Source of the DNA: UBA2357 sp041916775
Lineage (GTDB): Bacteria > Pseudomonadota > Gammaproteobacteria > Burkholderiales > Rhodocyclaceae
Reading direction: 5' to 3'
NCBI GenBank assembly: GCA_041916775.1
Contig: JAYRYZ010000011.1
Span: forward strand, 1-64,000
DNA: 64,000 bases
Shown here: in pieces, positions 22,307-31,405 of the stretch
How positions within the stretch are numbered: the first letter of the stretch is position 1
Layout of the letters: each line of letters opens with the position of its first letter
Made by a program: the position numbers and the translations under genes
Notes under the pieces: generated by a model
The model's database searches: none
The model's input: the letters and a program-made list of their open reading frames with translations, nothing else
What the model was told of the DNA's origin: nothing

Positions 22307-25300
22307 ATGGACACCAATACGAAGCAGGGCTATGACCTTATCAACCGACGCCGTAAGAAATGGGCGAACGAGGAAGAGGTACGCCACGCATGGATGAAGG
22401 GGCTGGAAGAGGCCCTGCAGATCGATCTCGATGCGGAGCGAGCCAGGCGCGATTCCAGCTACAACAACGTTGTCATCGAATTCAAGGGACCGGGATTGTT
22501 CAAGGGCAGCGAGACGAGCCCCAAGTTCACGGAGGCCACCGAGGGCCGCTTGCTCAAGTACATCCAGCGGCTAGCAGCTGAGCAAGGCCTCGACGAGAAG
22601 GACTACATCGGTATTGCCATCGACGGCGACCATGTCGGCTTCGCGCAGGTGCAGGGTGGCAAAATCATTCACCAGCCCTTGATGCCCTTCTCGACCATCA
22701 CCTTCCAGATGGTCGTCGATGCGTTGCGGGCCAACTTTCGGCGGGCCATCACGTCCGAGAATCTGGCCGAGGACTTTGGCCACCTGTCCACTACCGGCCG
22801 AGAGTTCATGCAGGAGTTGTCGAATGCACTGGCCGACGCTCTCGGTCAGCCTGGCAACCGCAAGATCAAGATGCTTTTCGAGGAGTGGGCGACGTTGTAC
22901 GGGCAGGCCGCCGACCTCAGCATTCAGCAGCGCAAGAAGATCAACGCCTCGCTGGGTTTCGACTTCAATGGCTCAGCGCACATCGACCTGCCTGCAAAGC
23001 TGTTCGTTACTCACACCTTCCACTCACAGCTGATGAAGCTGATCGCGGCCGAGATCGTGGCCGCGCATGGCATGGCATCCAGCACCTCGCTCATCCATGA
23101 ACTGCTGGCCATCGACAAGGACGAGGCGTTGGTTGCTGCCCTGCGCGCTGACGTGGAGAACGGTGGATTCTTTAACGCAGTAGGTCTGCACGGTTTCGTC
23201 GAAGAAGCAATTTTCAGTTGGTATCTGGACGCGGCCAACAAGAAGACGATCCGCACGTCGCTGTGTCTGGCAATCCGCACCCTGTTGGCCCAACTGTCGG
23301 TCTACCGCTTCGACACGATCAAGAAGACCGGCCGTTCGCGAGATGTGCTGCGTGACTTCTATCAAGACCTCGTGCCGGAAGAGTTGCGCAAGAGCCTTGG
23401 CGAGTTCTATACGCCGGACTGGCTGGTGGAGCACTCCGTGGCCAAGCTAGGTTATAACGACGCCAAGTGGCTTGTCGCTCGCCTGCTAGACCCGACCTGC
23501 GGTTCGGGATCGTTTTTGCTTGAAGCCATCGAGCAGAAGCGTCGTGCAGCGCTTGCCGCCGGCTGGAACGCGAGCCGCACTGTAGACATGCTAACGACAA
23601 CGGTCTGGGGCTTCGATCTCAACCCACTGGCTGTCCAGTCTTCTCGCGTCAATTTCCTTATCGCCATTGCTGACCTGTTGCAGCAGTGCAAAGGCAAGGA
23701 TGTTGAGATTCCGGTGTTGCTGGCGGATGCCGTGTATTCCCCTGCACCACACCCTGACGGCGACCAGAAGGTGATCGAATACAGCATCGGCAGCGAGCAA
23801 GCCAACCTGCAAGTTGTGCTGCCCGCCGAACTCGCGCGTGATCGCGCCTTGCTCGATCAGGTGTTCCAGCTCATGGGCACAGAGGTCGAGAACGACACCG
23901 AATACCCGGCCGTAGCTAAGGCCATGATCAAATCCGGTGTGCTCACAAAGGCGCAGGCCGACGAGTGGCAGGATCATCTCAAAGAAACTTACGACCAAGT
24001 ACTCGCGTTGCACCGGCAGAACTGGAACGGCATCTGGTTCAGGATCGTTCGCAATTTTTTCTGGTCGGCCACAGCGGGCCAGTTCGACGCCATCGTGGGC
24101 AATCCGCCGTGGGTGCGCTGGTCGAACCTACCAGAGGCCTATCGCAACCGCGCCAAGCCGACGTGCGAGAAGTACGCGATCTTCTCCGACACCAAATTCC
24201 ATGGGGGCAACGAGCTGGACATCTCGGCCATCATCACCTACACGACTGCTGACAAGTGGCTGGTCGAAGAGGGAAGGCTGGTGTTCGTTATCACTCAGAC
24301 CGTCTTCCAATCGCCCTCATCGCAGGGCTTCCGCCGTTTCCGCATCAACGCGACGGACCGACTTGTGCCGCTGTCTATCGATGATATGAAGGAACTAAAA
24401 CCCTTCCCGGATGCGGCGAACAAGACAGCCGTCGCGATGTTCACCAAGAAGATTCAGGGCGAGACCACGTACCCGCTCGACTACCGCGTTTGGCTCGGAA
24501 AACCAAAGAGCGACAACGCTGGCAACCCCAAGAAGGGGCGCGGGGGGCAGCCCCAGCGATTGAAGGCCATCAACCCTCGCTTGCACCGACCCGACGTGCT
24601 AGGACTGGTCGACGTGATCCAGATGGAGGCCAATCCGGTATCGGACACGATGGAGGGCGCGCCGTGGGCCGTGATGAAGCCCGGCCACTTTGCGGCGTGC
24701 AAGCCACTTTTCGGGGCTTCGACGTGGGTCAATGGCCGCAAAGGCATCACCACCGACTTGAACGGCGTCTATTTCGTCGATGTGATCGACTCGAACGCAG
24801 CAGACAAGACCGTCAAGGTTCGCACGCGGCCACAAGAGGGTAAGACCGACCTCGGGAAGCCACGCGATTTCTGGGTGGAAGCCGAGAGCCTGTATCCGCT
24901 CGCCAAAGGTGCAGGCGACCTGCACCCGTGCTACTTCCTGCCTGAAAACGACCTATACGCCTTCGTTCCAAACAAAGGCATCGACCGAGCATCGCTTGAC
25001 ACGGCGGCAGCGAGCTACAGCACGAGCACCAATCCCAAGACCTTCAATTTTTTCAAAGCCTACAAGAGCTTCCTGGAGGCTCGCTCGACTTTCAAGACGC
25101 GGATGAAGGGCGCGCCCTTCTTCTCGATCTACAACGTCGGCGACTACACCTTTGCCCCATACAAGGTGATCTGGGCCGAGATGACGGGCGATTTTGCCGC
25201 CGCCGTCGTGGCTTCGGGCACGGTGCCGGGATACGGCTCGCGCGTGTACGTCCCCGACCACAAGCTTTATTTCGCCGACTTCAAAGAACCAGAGCCCGCT

Positions 25301-25573
25301 TACTTCCTATGTGGGCTTCTGCATTCAGAGATCGTCAAGGAAATGATCGAGGCCCATAACGTTGCCACCAATATGGGGGACATCTTCAAGCATGTCAGCT
25401 TGCCCCGGTTTGATCCTTCGGACTCGGATCATATCGCGCTCGCGAACTTGGTGAAACAAGCACATGGTGAGCACGATTCAACGACACGAGCTCGCACGGT
25501 TACCAATGTGCGGAATGCAGCAGCCAAATTGATCGAAGCGGAAATCAGGCAACGGAGCCAGTCCGTCCGCTGA
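22307..25573 (+). CDS. Nuclease-N6-adenine methylase fusion (type IIG/BREX-like RM protein)
   Basis: A 1088-residue protein. Residues 20-110 carry a PD-(D/E)xK-like fold: ERARRDSSYNNVVIEFKGPG with the E-x-K at about 59-61, and a downstream TEGRLLKYIQRLA. Residues 350-640 are an N6-adenine methylase: LGEFYTPDWLVEHSV, motif I LDPTCGSGSFLLEAI near 395, FDLNPLAVQ, and motif IV VGNPPWVRW near 596. The C-terminal 400 residues are probably the target-recognition region. This is the layout of single-chain Eco57I/type IIG enzymes. It is followed after 18 nt by the PHP-SMC ATPase, and has AGAAGGA before the ATG. Probable role: self/non-self discrimination in phage defence. Confidence 0.85.
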   Translation: MDTNTKQGYDLINRRRKKWANEEEVRHAWMKGLEEALQIDLDAERARRDSSYNNVVIEFKGPGLFKGSETSPKFTEATEGRLLKYIQRLAAEQGLDEKDYIGIAIDGDHVGFAQVQGGKIIHQPLMPFSTITFQMVVDALRANFRRAITSENLAEDFGHLSTTGREFMQELSNALADALGQPGNRKIKMLFEEWATLYGQAADLSIQQRKKINASLGFDFNGSAHIDLPAKLFVTHTFHSQLMKLIAAEIVAAHGMASSTSLIHELLAIDKDEALVAALRADVENGGFFNAVGLHGFVEEAIFSWYLDAANKKTIRTSLCLAIRTLLAQLSVYRFDTIKKTGRSRDVLRDFYQDLVPEELRKSLGEFYTPDWLVEHSVAKLGYNDAKWLVARLLDPTCGSGSFLLEAIEQKRRAALAAGWNASRTVDMLTTTVWGFDLNPLAVQSSRVNFLIAIADLLQQCKGKDVEIPVLLADAVYSPAPHPDGDQKVIEYSIGSEQANLQVVLPAELARDRALLDQVFQLMGTEVENDTEYPAVAKAMIKSGVLTKAQADEWQDHLKETYDQVLALHRQNWNGIWFRIVRNFFWSATAGQFDAIVGNPPWVRWSNLPEAYRNRAKPTCEKYAIFSDTKFHGGNELDISAIITYTTADKWLVEEGRLVFVITQTVFQSPSSQGFRRFRINATDRLVPLSIDDMKELKPFPDAANKTAVAMFTKKIQGETTYPLDYRVWLGKPKSDNAGNPKKGRGGQPQRLKAINPRLHRPDVLGLVDVIQMEANPVSDTMEGAPWAVMKPGHFAACKPLFGASTWVNGRKGITTDLNGVYFVDVIDSNAADKTVKVRTRPQEGKTDLGKPRDFWVEAESLYPLAKGAGDLHPCYFLPENDLYAFVPNKGIDRASLDTAAASYSTSTNPKTFNFFKAYKSFLEARSTFKTRMKGAPFFSIYNVGDYTFAPYKVIWAEMTGDFAAAVVASGTVPGYGSRVYVPDHKLYFADFKEPEPAYFLCGLLHSEIVKEMIEAHNVATNMGDIFKHVSLPRFDPSDSDHIALANLVKQAHGEHDSTTRARTVTNVRNAAAKLIEAEIRQRSQSVR

Positions 25574-25591
25574 TGCAGGCCAAGGAGGAAT

Positions 25592-28246
25592 ATGAGCGAT
25601 CAATATACTTACGCGAGATTTTGGCGCTGCGCGCTACAGGTCAATCCTGTCGGCTACAACGGCACCTACAGGGGAGCCGATCATGGGCTAGACGAAGGCG
25701 GGTACAACCAAGCCTTGCTCCAGAAATGCCTTGAGCTGGGCATTACGGTTGTAGGCTTGGCCGATCACGGTAGTGTGGCCAGCGTCGATGCCTTACGTCA
25801 GGTGCTACAGCCACATGGGATTGTGGTGTTCCCCGGCTTTGAGATCGCCTCGAACGACAAGACCCATTACGTCTGTCTCTTTCCCGAGGACACCACGGTT
25901 CAGCAGCTTGATCGCTACCTTGGCAATCTCAAGCTGCATGATCCAGCGGATGGCATCCGGCCTTCCCGCCTGAGTTCGGAAGAGCTGATCGAAGAGGTCG
26001 ATCTACTCGGCGGCTTCATCTACGCTGCACATTGCACACAGGAAAGCGGGTTGCTGAAAAACCGCCTCAACCACGTTTGGAAGCACCCCAAGCTACGCGC
26101 GGCCCAGATTCCGGGGCCGATAGATGACCTGACGAGTGTCGAGGGCGACTTCTACCGCAAGGTGTTCTTGAACAAGAACAATAGCTATCGGCGCGAGCGC
26201 CCCGTAGCAGCGATCAATGCTAAGGATGTCGCCAAACCTGACGACTTGGACCAGTCGAGTGCGACTTGCTTCATCAAAATGACGCGGCCCAACTTCGCTG
26301 CGTTCAAGGTTGCCTTCCTCGATCCCGAATCACGAATCCGCCTCAATTCGCAGGAAGCCCAACGCCCGATTGGCAAGGTTGTACGCATGACAGTGGCGGG
26401 CGGCTACCTTGATGGTGTCCGAGTGGATTTCTCCGATCATCTCAACACCGTTATAGGTGGGCGTGGAACGGGTAAGTCAACCTTGCTCGAATGCCTGCGC
26501 TACGCCTTGGACTTCCCGCCCAAGGGTAAGCAGGCCCAGAAGCTCCACCAAGAGATCGTCAAAGAGAACCTTGGGCGGTCGGCCGGTCGAGTTGAACTCA
26601 CGGTGGTGTCGTCAGCCCAGAACGGTAAGCAGTACACCATCTCTCGCCGTCATGGCGAGCCGCCGATGGTGCGCGACATGGACGGCAATGTCTCTACCCT
26701 ACTCCCGCGTGACTTGCTGCCGGGTATCGACATCTATGGGCAGAACGAGATCTACGAGCTGGCCCAAGATGAAACCAGCCGGGTGCAATTGCTGCATCGT
26801 TTTCTTCCTCAAGATGAGGACTACAAGGCAAAAAGCGCTGATGTGCATAGGCGCTTGAAGGAGAATCAGCAGGAGCTCATGAAATCCTTGGCCGCCCTAG
26901 ATGAACTGAAGGCGCAGGTCGATCGCTTGCCCAAGCTGGAAGAGCAGCTTCGCGGGTTTGATGATCTGGGGATCAAAGAAAAGCTCGCCAAGACCTCATT
27001 GCTAGCGCGCGAACGTGAGATTGCCAAAACTGCTACCGAGGGCGTGCAGAGCTTTCGAGATGCGCTTGCAGGCCTTCGTGACAGCTTGCCCGATCTTGCC
27101 TTTATCGACGATGAAGCCCTTGAAGAGTTGCCAGATGCTGCCCAGTTGCTCACTGTGCGCACTACACTGGAAGGCCTGAAGCAAGGCTTTACCGGCCATC
27201 TGACCGCCATGCAGGCCTTGCTTGATGAAGGGTCGGGACAGATCACCACCCAGCATGAGGCATGGCAGCAGGCGATTCAGGGACACGAGGCCGAGTTGGA
27301 AAAGGCGCTTCGGTCTTTGCCTGCCACTGCTGGAAAGAGCGGGCAGGAGGTCGGGGTTGCCTATCAGCGGCTGATGGGGGAGATCGAGCGCATCAAGCCG
27401 ATGAAATCGCGGATGTCTACCTATGAGTCCCAGCGCCAAACCTTGCGGCAAGAGCGCCTCAACCTGTTGGCCGAGTTGTCCGACTTGAGGGGGCAACGCA
27501 TTCAGGCCTTGCAGAAGGCGGCGAAGCATCTGAACAAACGACTTGAAGCCAAGCTCAAGGTGGAAATCGTGCCGGAGGCCGACCGCTCCCCGCTGATGAC
27601 TTTCTTGCTGGGGTGCAAGTTGGACGGTGTGGGTGAAAAGCGGCTGGCGTGGATCGAGGACGCAGCGACGATCAGTCCATTGTCGTTGGCTCAGTCGATC
27701 CAGAATGGTTCAGCCGACGTGCAGCTCGCCTGGGGTGTCACGCAGATGGTGGCCGATGCTCTCACCAAGCTCCAGTCGTCGCAAATCATGGAACTGGAAG
27801 CGTTGGAGCTGGAGCACCGTGTAGACATCTTTCTGAACGTCGCGCACGGTCAAGCAGAGCCGGTATTTCGTCCGCTTAACAAGCTCTCGACAGGCCAACA
27901 GTGCACAGCAATCCTTCATATGCTGCTATTGGAGAACGTCGATCCGCTGCTCATGGATCAGCCGGAGGACAACCTTGACAATGCCTTCATCGCGGATCGG
28001 ATTGTCACCGAGCTGAGGGAGGCCAAAACCTGTCGGCAATTTCTGTTCGCGACGCATAACGCGAACATCCCTGTGTTCGGAGACGCCGAGTGGATCGGTG
28101 TCTTTACGGCCGCAGAGAACCGAGGCTGTCTTGGGCTGGAAGCACAAGGCTCGATTGACGTGCCAGTGATTCGCGATCAGGTGGCCAGCATTCTGGAAGG
28201 TGGGCGGGATGCGTTCATCCAGCGCAAGGAGAAGTACGAGTTCTAA
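25592..28246 (+). CDS. PHP-domain + SMC/AAA-like ATPase (TrlF/Ppl-like)
   Basis: An 884-residue protein. Residues 1-270 resemble a PHP phosphoesterase domain (GITVVGLADHGSVASVDALR near 50-69, VVFPGFEIASNDKTHY, FIYAAHCTQESGL). Residues 275-884 are an SMC/Rad50-like ATPase: Walker A VIGGRGTGKSTLLECL near 288, a coiled-coil middle (about 400-700), signature-like NKLSTGQQCTAIL and Walker B PLLMDQPEDNLDNAFI near 787, then FATHNANIPV. The PHP-ATPase layout is that of TrlF-family ATPases and the Ppl phage-defence protein. It directly follows the nuclease-methylase gene with a strong AAGGAGG site, implying a two-gene system with DNA-sensing ATPase and modification enzyme. Confidence 0.82.
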   Translation: MSDQYTYARFWRCALQVNPVGYNGTYRGADHGLDEGGYNQALLQKCLELGITVVGLADHGSVASVDALRQVLQPHGIVVFPGFEIASNDKTHYVCLFPEDTTVQQLDRYLGNLKLHDPADGIRPSRLSSEELIEEVDLLGGFIYAAHCTQESGLLKNRLNHVWKHPKLRAAQIPGPIDDLTSVEGDFYRKVFLNKNNSYRRERPVAAINAKDVAKPDDLDQSSATCFIKMTRPNFAAFKVAFLDPESRIRLNSQEAQRPIGKVVRMTVAGGYLDGVRVDFSDHLNTVIGGRGTGKSTLLECLRYALDFPPKGKQAQKLHQEIVKENLGRSAGRVELTVVSSAQNGKQYTISRRHGEPPMVRDMDGNVSTLLPRDLLPGIDIYGQNEIYELAQDETSRVQLLHRFLPQDEDYKAKSADVHRRLKENQQELMKSLAALDELKAQVDRLPKLEEQLRGFDDLGIKEKLAKTSLLAREREIAKTATEGVQSFRDALAGLRDSLPDLAFIDDEALEELPDAAQLLTVRTTLEGLKQGFTGHLTAMQALLDEGSGQITTQHEAWQQAIQGHEAELEKALRSLPATAGKSGQEVGVAYQRLMGEIERIKPMKSRMSTYESQRQTLRQERLNLLAELSDLRGQRIQALQKAAKHLNKRLEAKLKVEIVPEADRSPLMTFLLGCKLDGVGEKRLAWIEDAATISPLSLAQSIQNGSADVQLAWGVTQMVADALTKLQSSQIMELEALELEHRVDIFLNVAHGQAEPVFRPLNKLSTGQQCTAILHMLLLENVDPLLMDQPEDNLDNAFIADRIVTELREAKTCRQFLFATHNANIPVFGDAEWIGVFTAAENRGCLGLEAQGSIDVPVIRDQVASILEGGRDAFIQRKEKYEF

Positions 28247-28518
28247 CCAGGGGCAATAAGGGGCATTTTGGCGTACGCGAAAACCGGGATGCCCTTAAAG
28301 GCGCGCTTGGTCGCGTAGCTGTTTAGGCCTGTCTAAAGCGCAAGCCTGATCGGCTCGATTGTTGTCCGAATGGTCCATGGCTGCGCGCTTCAGCCAGCCA
28401 ATTCGTTAGTTGTTTCCTTATCCAATCCGTGGGCCTCGGAGGTCGTGTTACATAATAGATTTTCCGGCGAGCGGGCCGGTGCTTTCGGTGGGCGTCAGCT
28501 AACCGCCGAGCGACATCG

Positions 28519-29079
28519 TCAGTCGTCCGTTCTCAGGTATTGGTACAGCGTTTCACGGCTGATGCCGAACTCGCGCGCGAGCATCGCTTTCTGCTCGCCG
28601 ACGCCGGCCCGCCGGCGTAGTTCGGCGCCCCGCTCCGTCGAGAGCGCCTTTTTACGGCCCCGGTACGCCCCGCGCTGCTTGGCGAGCGCGATGCCTTCGC
28701 GCTGTCGCTCTCGGATCAGCGCGCGCTCGAACTCGGCGAATGCACCCATCACCGACAACATTAGATTCGCCATCGGCGAATCCTCTCCGGTGAAGGCTAG
28801 AGACTCCTTGACGAACTCGATGCGCACGCCGCGCTGGGTGAGCTTTTGCACCAAGCGGCGCAGATCGTCGAGGTTACGCGCCAGGCGGTCCATGCTGTGC
28901 ACCACCACCGTGTCGCCCTCGCGCACGAAGGCGAGCAGCCGCTCCAACTCGGGCCGCTGGGTGTCCTTGCCCGATGCCTTGTCGGTGAACAGCCGGTCCA
29001 CCGAAACCTGCTCGAGCTGGCGTCCTGGGTTTTGGTCGAAGCTACTGACCCGAACGTAGCCGATACGCTGACCGTTCAA
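28519..29079 (-). CDS. tnpR: Tn3-family resolvase
   Basis: A 186-residue serine recombinase of the Tn21/Tn501 TnpR type. The catalytic Ser is present (GYVRVSSFDQNPGRQL), followed by the LFTDKASGKDTQRPELERLL, VHSMDRLARNLDDLRRLV and EFERALIRERQREGIALAK blocks and an HTH (AMLAREFGISRETLYQYL). It would resolve cointegrates at a res site, probably in the 29080-29294 gap. No transposase gene (tnpA) follows it: the 272 nt between 28247 and 28518 show nothing I can read as tnpA. It is thus a remnant of a Tn3 transposon whose right end is at 31320-31357. Confidence 0.93.
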   Translation of the reverse strand: MNGQRIGYVRVSSFDQNPGRQLEQVSVDRLFTDKASGKDTQRPELERLLAFVREGDTVVVHSMDRLARNLDDLRRLVQKLTQRGVRIEFVKESLAFTGEDSPMANLMLSVMGAFAEFERALIRERQREGIALAKQRGAYRGRKKALSTERGAELRRRAGVGEQKAMLAREFGISRETLYQYLRTDD

Positions 29080-29294
29080 GCTGACCTCCGAAGGGTAATG
29101 TGTCAGGAAGAACTCTATAACCCTCGGTGGTGGGTGTCAATTAATGTGGAAAGCAAGCCTATCCTGACGCTTTCGCGTCGGATGGCCTGACGCCAGATTA
29201 GGGTGTAGCTTATTCTGACTTTGTGCTTGTCCGATTCAATATTAATCACTACGATTAGATAAACATCAAAACGCATCAGAAAGGATCGTGCCCG
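29080..29294. promoter_or_regulatory. Candidate res site and divergent promoter region
   Basis: The 215-nt gap between tnpR and the next + gene is AT-richer than its surroundings and holds scattered TGTCAG/CTGACG-type half sites (near 29100, 29164, 29190 and 29215), as expected for three resolvase subsites. Subsite boundaries cannot be fixed by eye. Position, next to tnpR in a divergent arrangement, is standard for Tn3 elements. Confidence 0.4.
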
Positions 29295-29540
29295 ATGGAC
29301 ATCTTTCGCTCACCCGCGACGAGCAACCAAAAGGACTCGGCCTGGGAACGCATTCAGAACTCGCTGATTACAGACCGCGCGAGCCTGTCGGTTGCCGGGT
29401 CTGGCGACAGTGAGACTGAGGCGTTCACTCGTTCCGAAGTGCGCGCCCGCGTGGCCGGTTCCGGTGACATCCTGGTGCGGTGCAATCCGCCGCACCGTGA
29501 CCACAGTGTTGCCGGCTCCGGCAAGATCAAGTTCCGATAG
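29295..29540 (+). CDS. Small protein with three VAGSG repeats
   Basis: An 81-residue protein in which VAGSGD or VAGSGK recurs three times (about residues 33, 53 and 72, near 20 residues apart), a strand-turn pattern like that of GIN/DUF2807 beta-solenoid domains but only three turns long. The N-terminal 30 residues are polar. It lies between the res region and a TA pair. It may be a fragment of a longer domain protein or a small genuine gene; GAAAGGATCG precedes the ATG. Function unknown. Confidence 0.5.
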   Translation: MDIFRSPATSNQKDSAWERIQNSLITDRASLSVAGSGDSETEAFTRSEVRARVAGSGDILVRCNPPHRDHSVAGSGKIKFR

Positions 29541-29550
29541 GAGGTGCAAC

Positions 29551-29817
29551 ATGACCGCAGCAACCAAAGTATTGACCGCACACGTGCCGCTTCCGCTGGC
29601 CGACAAGGTAGATCAGATGGCTTCACGGCTTGAACGCTCGCGCGGCTGGATCATGAAGCAGGCGCTTTCCGCCTGGATCGCCCAGGAAGAGGAGCGCGAC
29701 CGACTGACCCAAGAAGCGCTGGCTGACGTAGACGCCGACCGCGTCATCGATCACCAGGCCGTGCAAGCATGGGCGGAGAGCCTTGGCACCGACCAGCCGC
29801 TGTCGGTTCCGCGTTAA
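29551..29817 (+). CDS. CopG/ParD-like antitoxin
   Basis: An 88-residue ribbon-helix-helix antitoxin: TAHVPLPLADKVDQMASRLE strand-helix, ERSRGWIMKQALSAWIAQEE helix, and an acidic C-terminal tail. The ATG at 29551 follows AGGAGGTGCAAC; an overlapping longer frame from 29392 is rejected. It shares a TAATG stop-start with the toxin gene. TA pairs beside the res site are a recurrent feature of Tn3-family transposons, and this one sits in that position. Confidence 0.9.
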   Translation: MTAATKVLTAHVPLPLADKVDQMASRLERSRGWIMKQALSAWIAQEEERDRLTQEALADVDADRVIDHQAVQAWAESLGTDQPLSVPR

Positions 29818-30092
29818 TGGAGCTGAAGTGGACCAGCAAGGCGCTTTCCGATTTGGCGCGCTTGTATGAATTCCTGGCTCCGGTGAACAAGCCCGCCGCC
29901 GCGCGGGCGGTGCAGGCGCTGACCAAGGCCCCAACCATTCTGCTGACCAACCCCCGCATCGGCGAGCAACCTTTCCAGTTCGAGCCGCGCGAGGTACGGC
30001 GAATTCTGGTCGGAGAGTACGAGGTCCGCTACGAACTTCAGGATTCGATCATCTACGTGCTGCGGCTGTGGCATACCCGAGAGGACCGCTGA
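29817..30092 (+). CDS. RelE/ParE-family toxin
   Basis: A 91-residue toxin (MELKWTSKALSDLARLYEFL start, then KAPTILLTNPRIGEQPFQFE, VRRILVGEYEVRYELQ, YVLRLWHTREDR). The final LRLWHTREDR motif is diagnostic of the ParE/RelE family that targets gyrase or ribosome-bound mRNA. Translationally coupled to its antitoxin by TAATG. It helps retain the transposon fragment by addiction. Confidence 0.92.
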   Translation: MELKWTSKALSDLARLYEFLAPVNKPAAARAVQALTKAPTILLTNPRIGEQPFQFEPREVRRILVGEYEVRYELQDSIIYVLRLWHTREDR

Positions 30093-30093
30093 A

Positions 30094-31305
30094 ATGGCAC
30101 TACCGCCGACCTACTACGACTTCGTGCGCAAGTTGCGTCCCTTCCTGGTTGAGATGGCCGAGCGGGACGTTGATGATTTTCTGAGCGGCACCAACCCGCC
30201 GCAGGCGATCCATAGCCTGGACGACTACGACAGCTGGTACCCGCAGTACATCGAACGACTGAATGCGGAGATCCTTGGATATGGGGCCGACCATCCCGGT
30301 GTCAGCGTCGAGGAGATGTCGCCATTCCTTTCCAGCGCGCCACCACAGGCGAAGGCATACCTCGCCAGTCTTTATGGCACGGTGAACAACGAGTATCACA
30401 GCGTGGTGAACTTCGCCTTGGCCGGCAAGAAAACCTTACACTTCAGCGACAACCTGGCCGAGCATCTGGCGAACACCGAGATCAATCTGAAGGCGGCACT
30501 GATCCAGTTGCCATTCCCGACGTGCCAGTTCACCTTCACGTCCCGCGCCGTCATCAACGCGATGCACAACATCCGGGGCGATGCTGGGCGCTGGGCCCTG
30601 AACGTCGTCGGCCTGGATTACTCCGCGCCGGTTTCTGTATTCCTCACCATGCATCCCGCAGGTGCCGGCCTGCCCGGTCGCAAACTGCTCATGTGCGCTT
30701 GGCATGCCAGGCTGCCAGACACGTCCTATCTGGCGCTCAAGCGCGAACTGTACCTGGGCGACAACTGGACGCTGGAACAGGCGCTGCGCACGGACTGGGA
30801 AACCCTGACGCCGAACGACCTCGGTATCGGGATGAGTGTGAATCTGAATGAAGAGTCCATCGCGCACCAGGACGACGATACCTTTTACACCGATGGGCTT
30901 GCCTTCTACCGGATTGTCCTCAATGCCGTGCTGTACCTGTCGTCCGACAAGGCCGAGCTGACGGCCAAGGAGAGTCCACGAAAAGAGATCGAGGACAGGG
31001 CAAAGGGCATCGCGTCGCTACCGAAACGACGGAAGCTGCTCCAAACGACAGGCCGGTATACCGCGCTCGATTACGAGGAGGTGGGCGCATCCGTTGGTCC
31101 CATCGTGATCCAGAAAGGCGAGGCAGAAGGCGGTGAAGGCGGGAGTAGTGGCGGGAAACCACTGGTGAGGTTCATGGTGCGCGGCCATTGGCGACGGCAG
31201 CCGCACGGGCCAGAGAGCCAAGATCGCAAGCTGATCTGGATTCGACCGTACTACAAAGGCCCCGACCTCGCCGCCACCATCAACAAGCCCTACTTGGTGA
31301 AGTGA
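30094..31305 (+). CDS. Hypothetical protein, AcrVA2-superfamily-like
   Basis: A 403-residue soluble protein starting 1 nt after the toxin's stop. No catalytic motif is evident. The architecture (helical N-terminus; VSVFLTMHPAGAG; FYRIVLNAVLYLSSD; a basic PKRRKLLQTTGRY loop; a terminal VRFMVRGHWRRQPHG followed by WIRPYYKGPD) recalls the AcrVA2 family, whose prototype ends in a RGHW segment and suppresses Cas12a production by acting on its nascent chain/mRNA. Many relatives sit on mobile elements in hosts without Cas12a, so the function here is open. It is the last gene before the Tn3-type inverted repeat, in the usual passenger position. Confidence 0.5.
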   Translation: MALPPTYYDFVRKLRPFLVEMAERDVDDFLSGTNPPQAIHSLDDYDSWYPQYIERLNAEILGYGADHPGVSVEEMSPFLSSAPPQAKAYLASLYGTVNNEYHSVVNFALAGKKTLHFSDNLAEHLANTEINLKAALIQLPFPTCQFTFTSRAVINAMHNIRGDAGRWALNVVGLDYSAPVSVFLTMHPAGAGLPGRKLLMCAWHARLPDTSYLALKRELYLGDNWTLEQALRTDWETLTPNDLGIGMSVNLNEESIAHQDDDTFYTDGLAFYRIVLNAVLYLSSDKAELTAKESPRKEIEDRAKGIASLPKRRKLLQTTGRYTALDYEEVGASVGPIVIQKGEAEGGEGGSSGGKPLVRFMVRGHWRRQPHGPESQDRKLIWIRPYYKGPDLAATINKPYLVK

Positions 31306-31319
31306 AGACGGGCGGGCGG

Positions 31320-31357
31320 CTTAGCGTACGATTTTTCCGTTTCGTGAGCTGACCCCC
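31320..31357 (-). repeat. Tn3-family 38-bp terminal inverted repeat
   Basis: Read on the - strand the 38 bp begin GGGGGTCAGCTCACG, contain AAACGGAAAAATC and end in GTACGCTAAG, the hallmark of Tn21/Tn501-group ends. It closes the tnpR-TA-hypothetical segment. I found no matching opposite end; the stretch at 21609-21640 shares GTCGTCT.CAGAAA with such ends but is too diverged to call. Confidence 0.82.
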
Positions 31358-31405
31358 ATCAGGCGGCTACGCTCGAGTGGAGTCAGTCGGTCCATTGCTC
31401 GCAGG

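Noticed and set aside
28247..28518. Remains of a Tn3 transposase gene downstream of tnpR
   Set aside because: I could not read any tnpA-like frame in these 272 nt on the - strand; the region shows nothing I can name.
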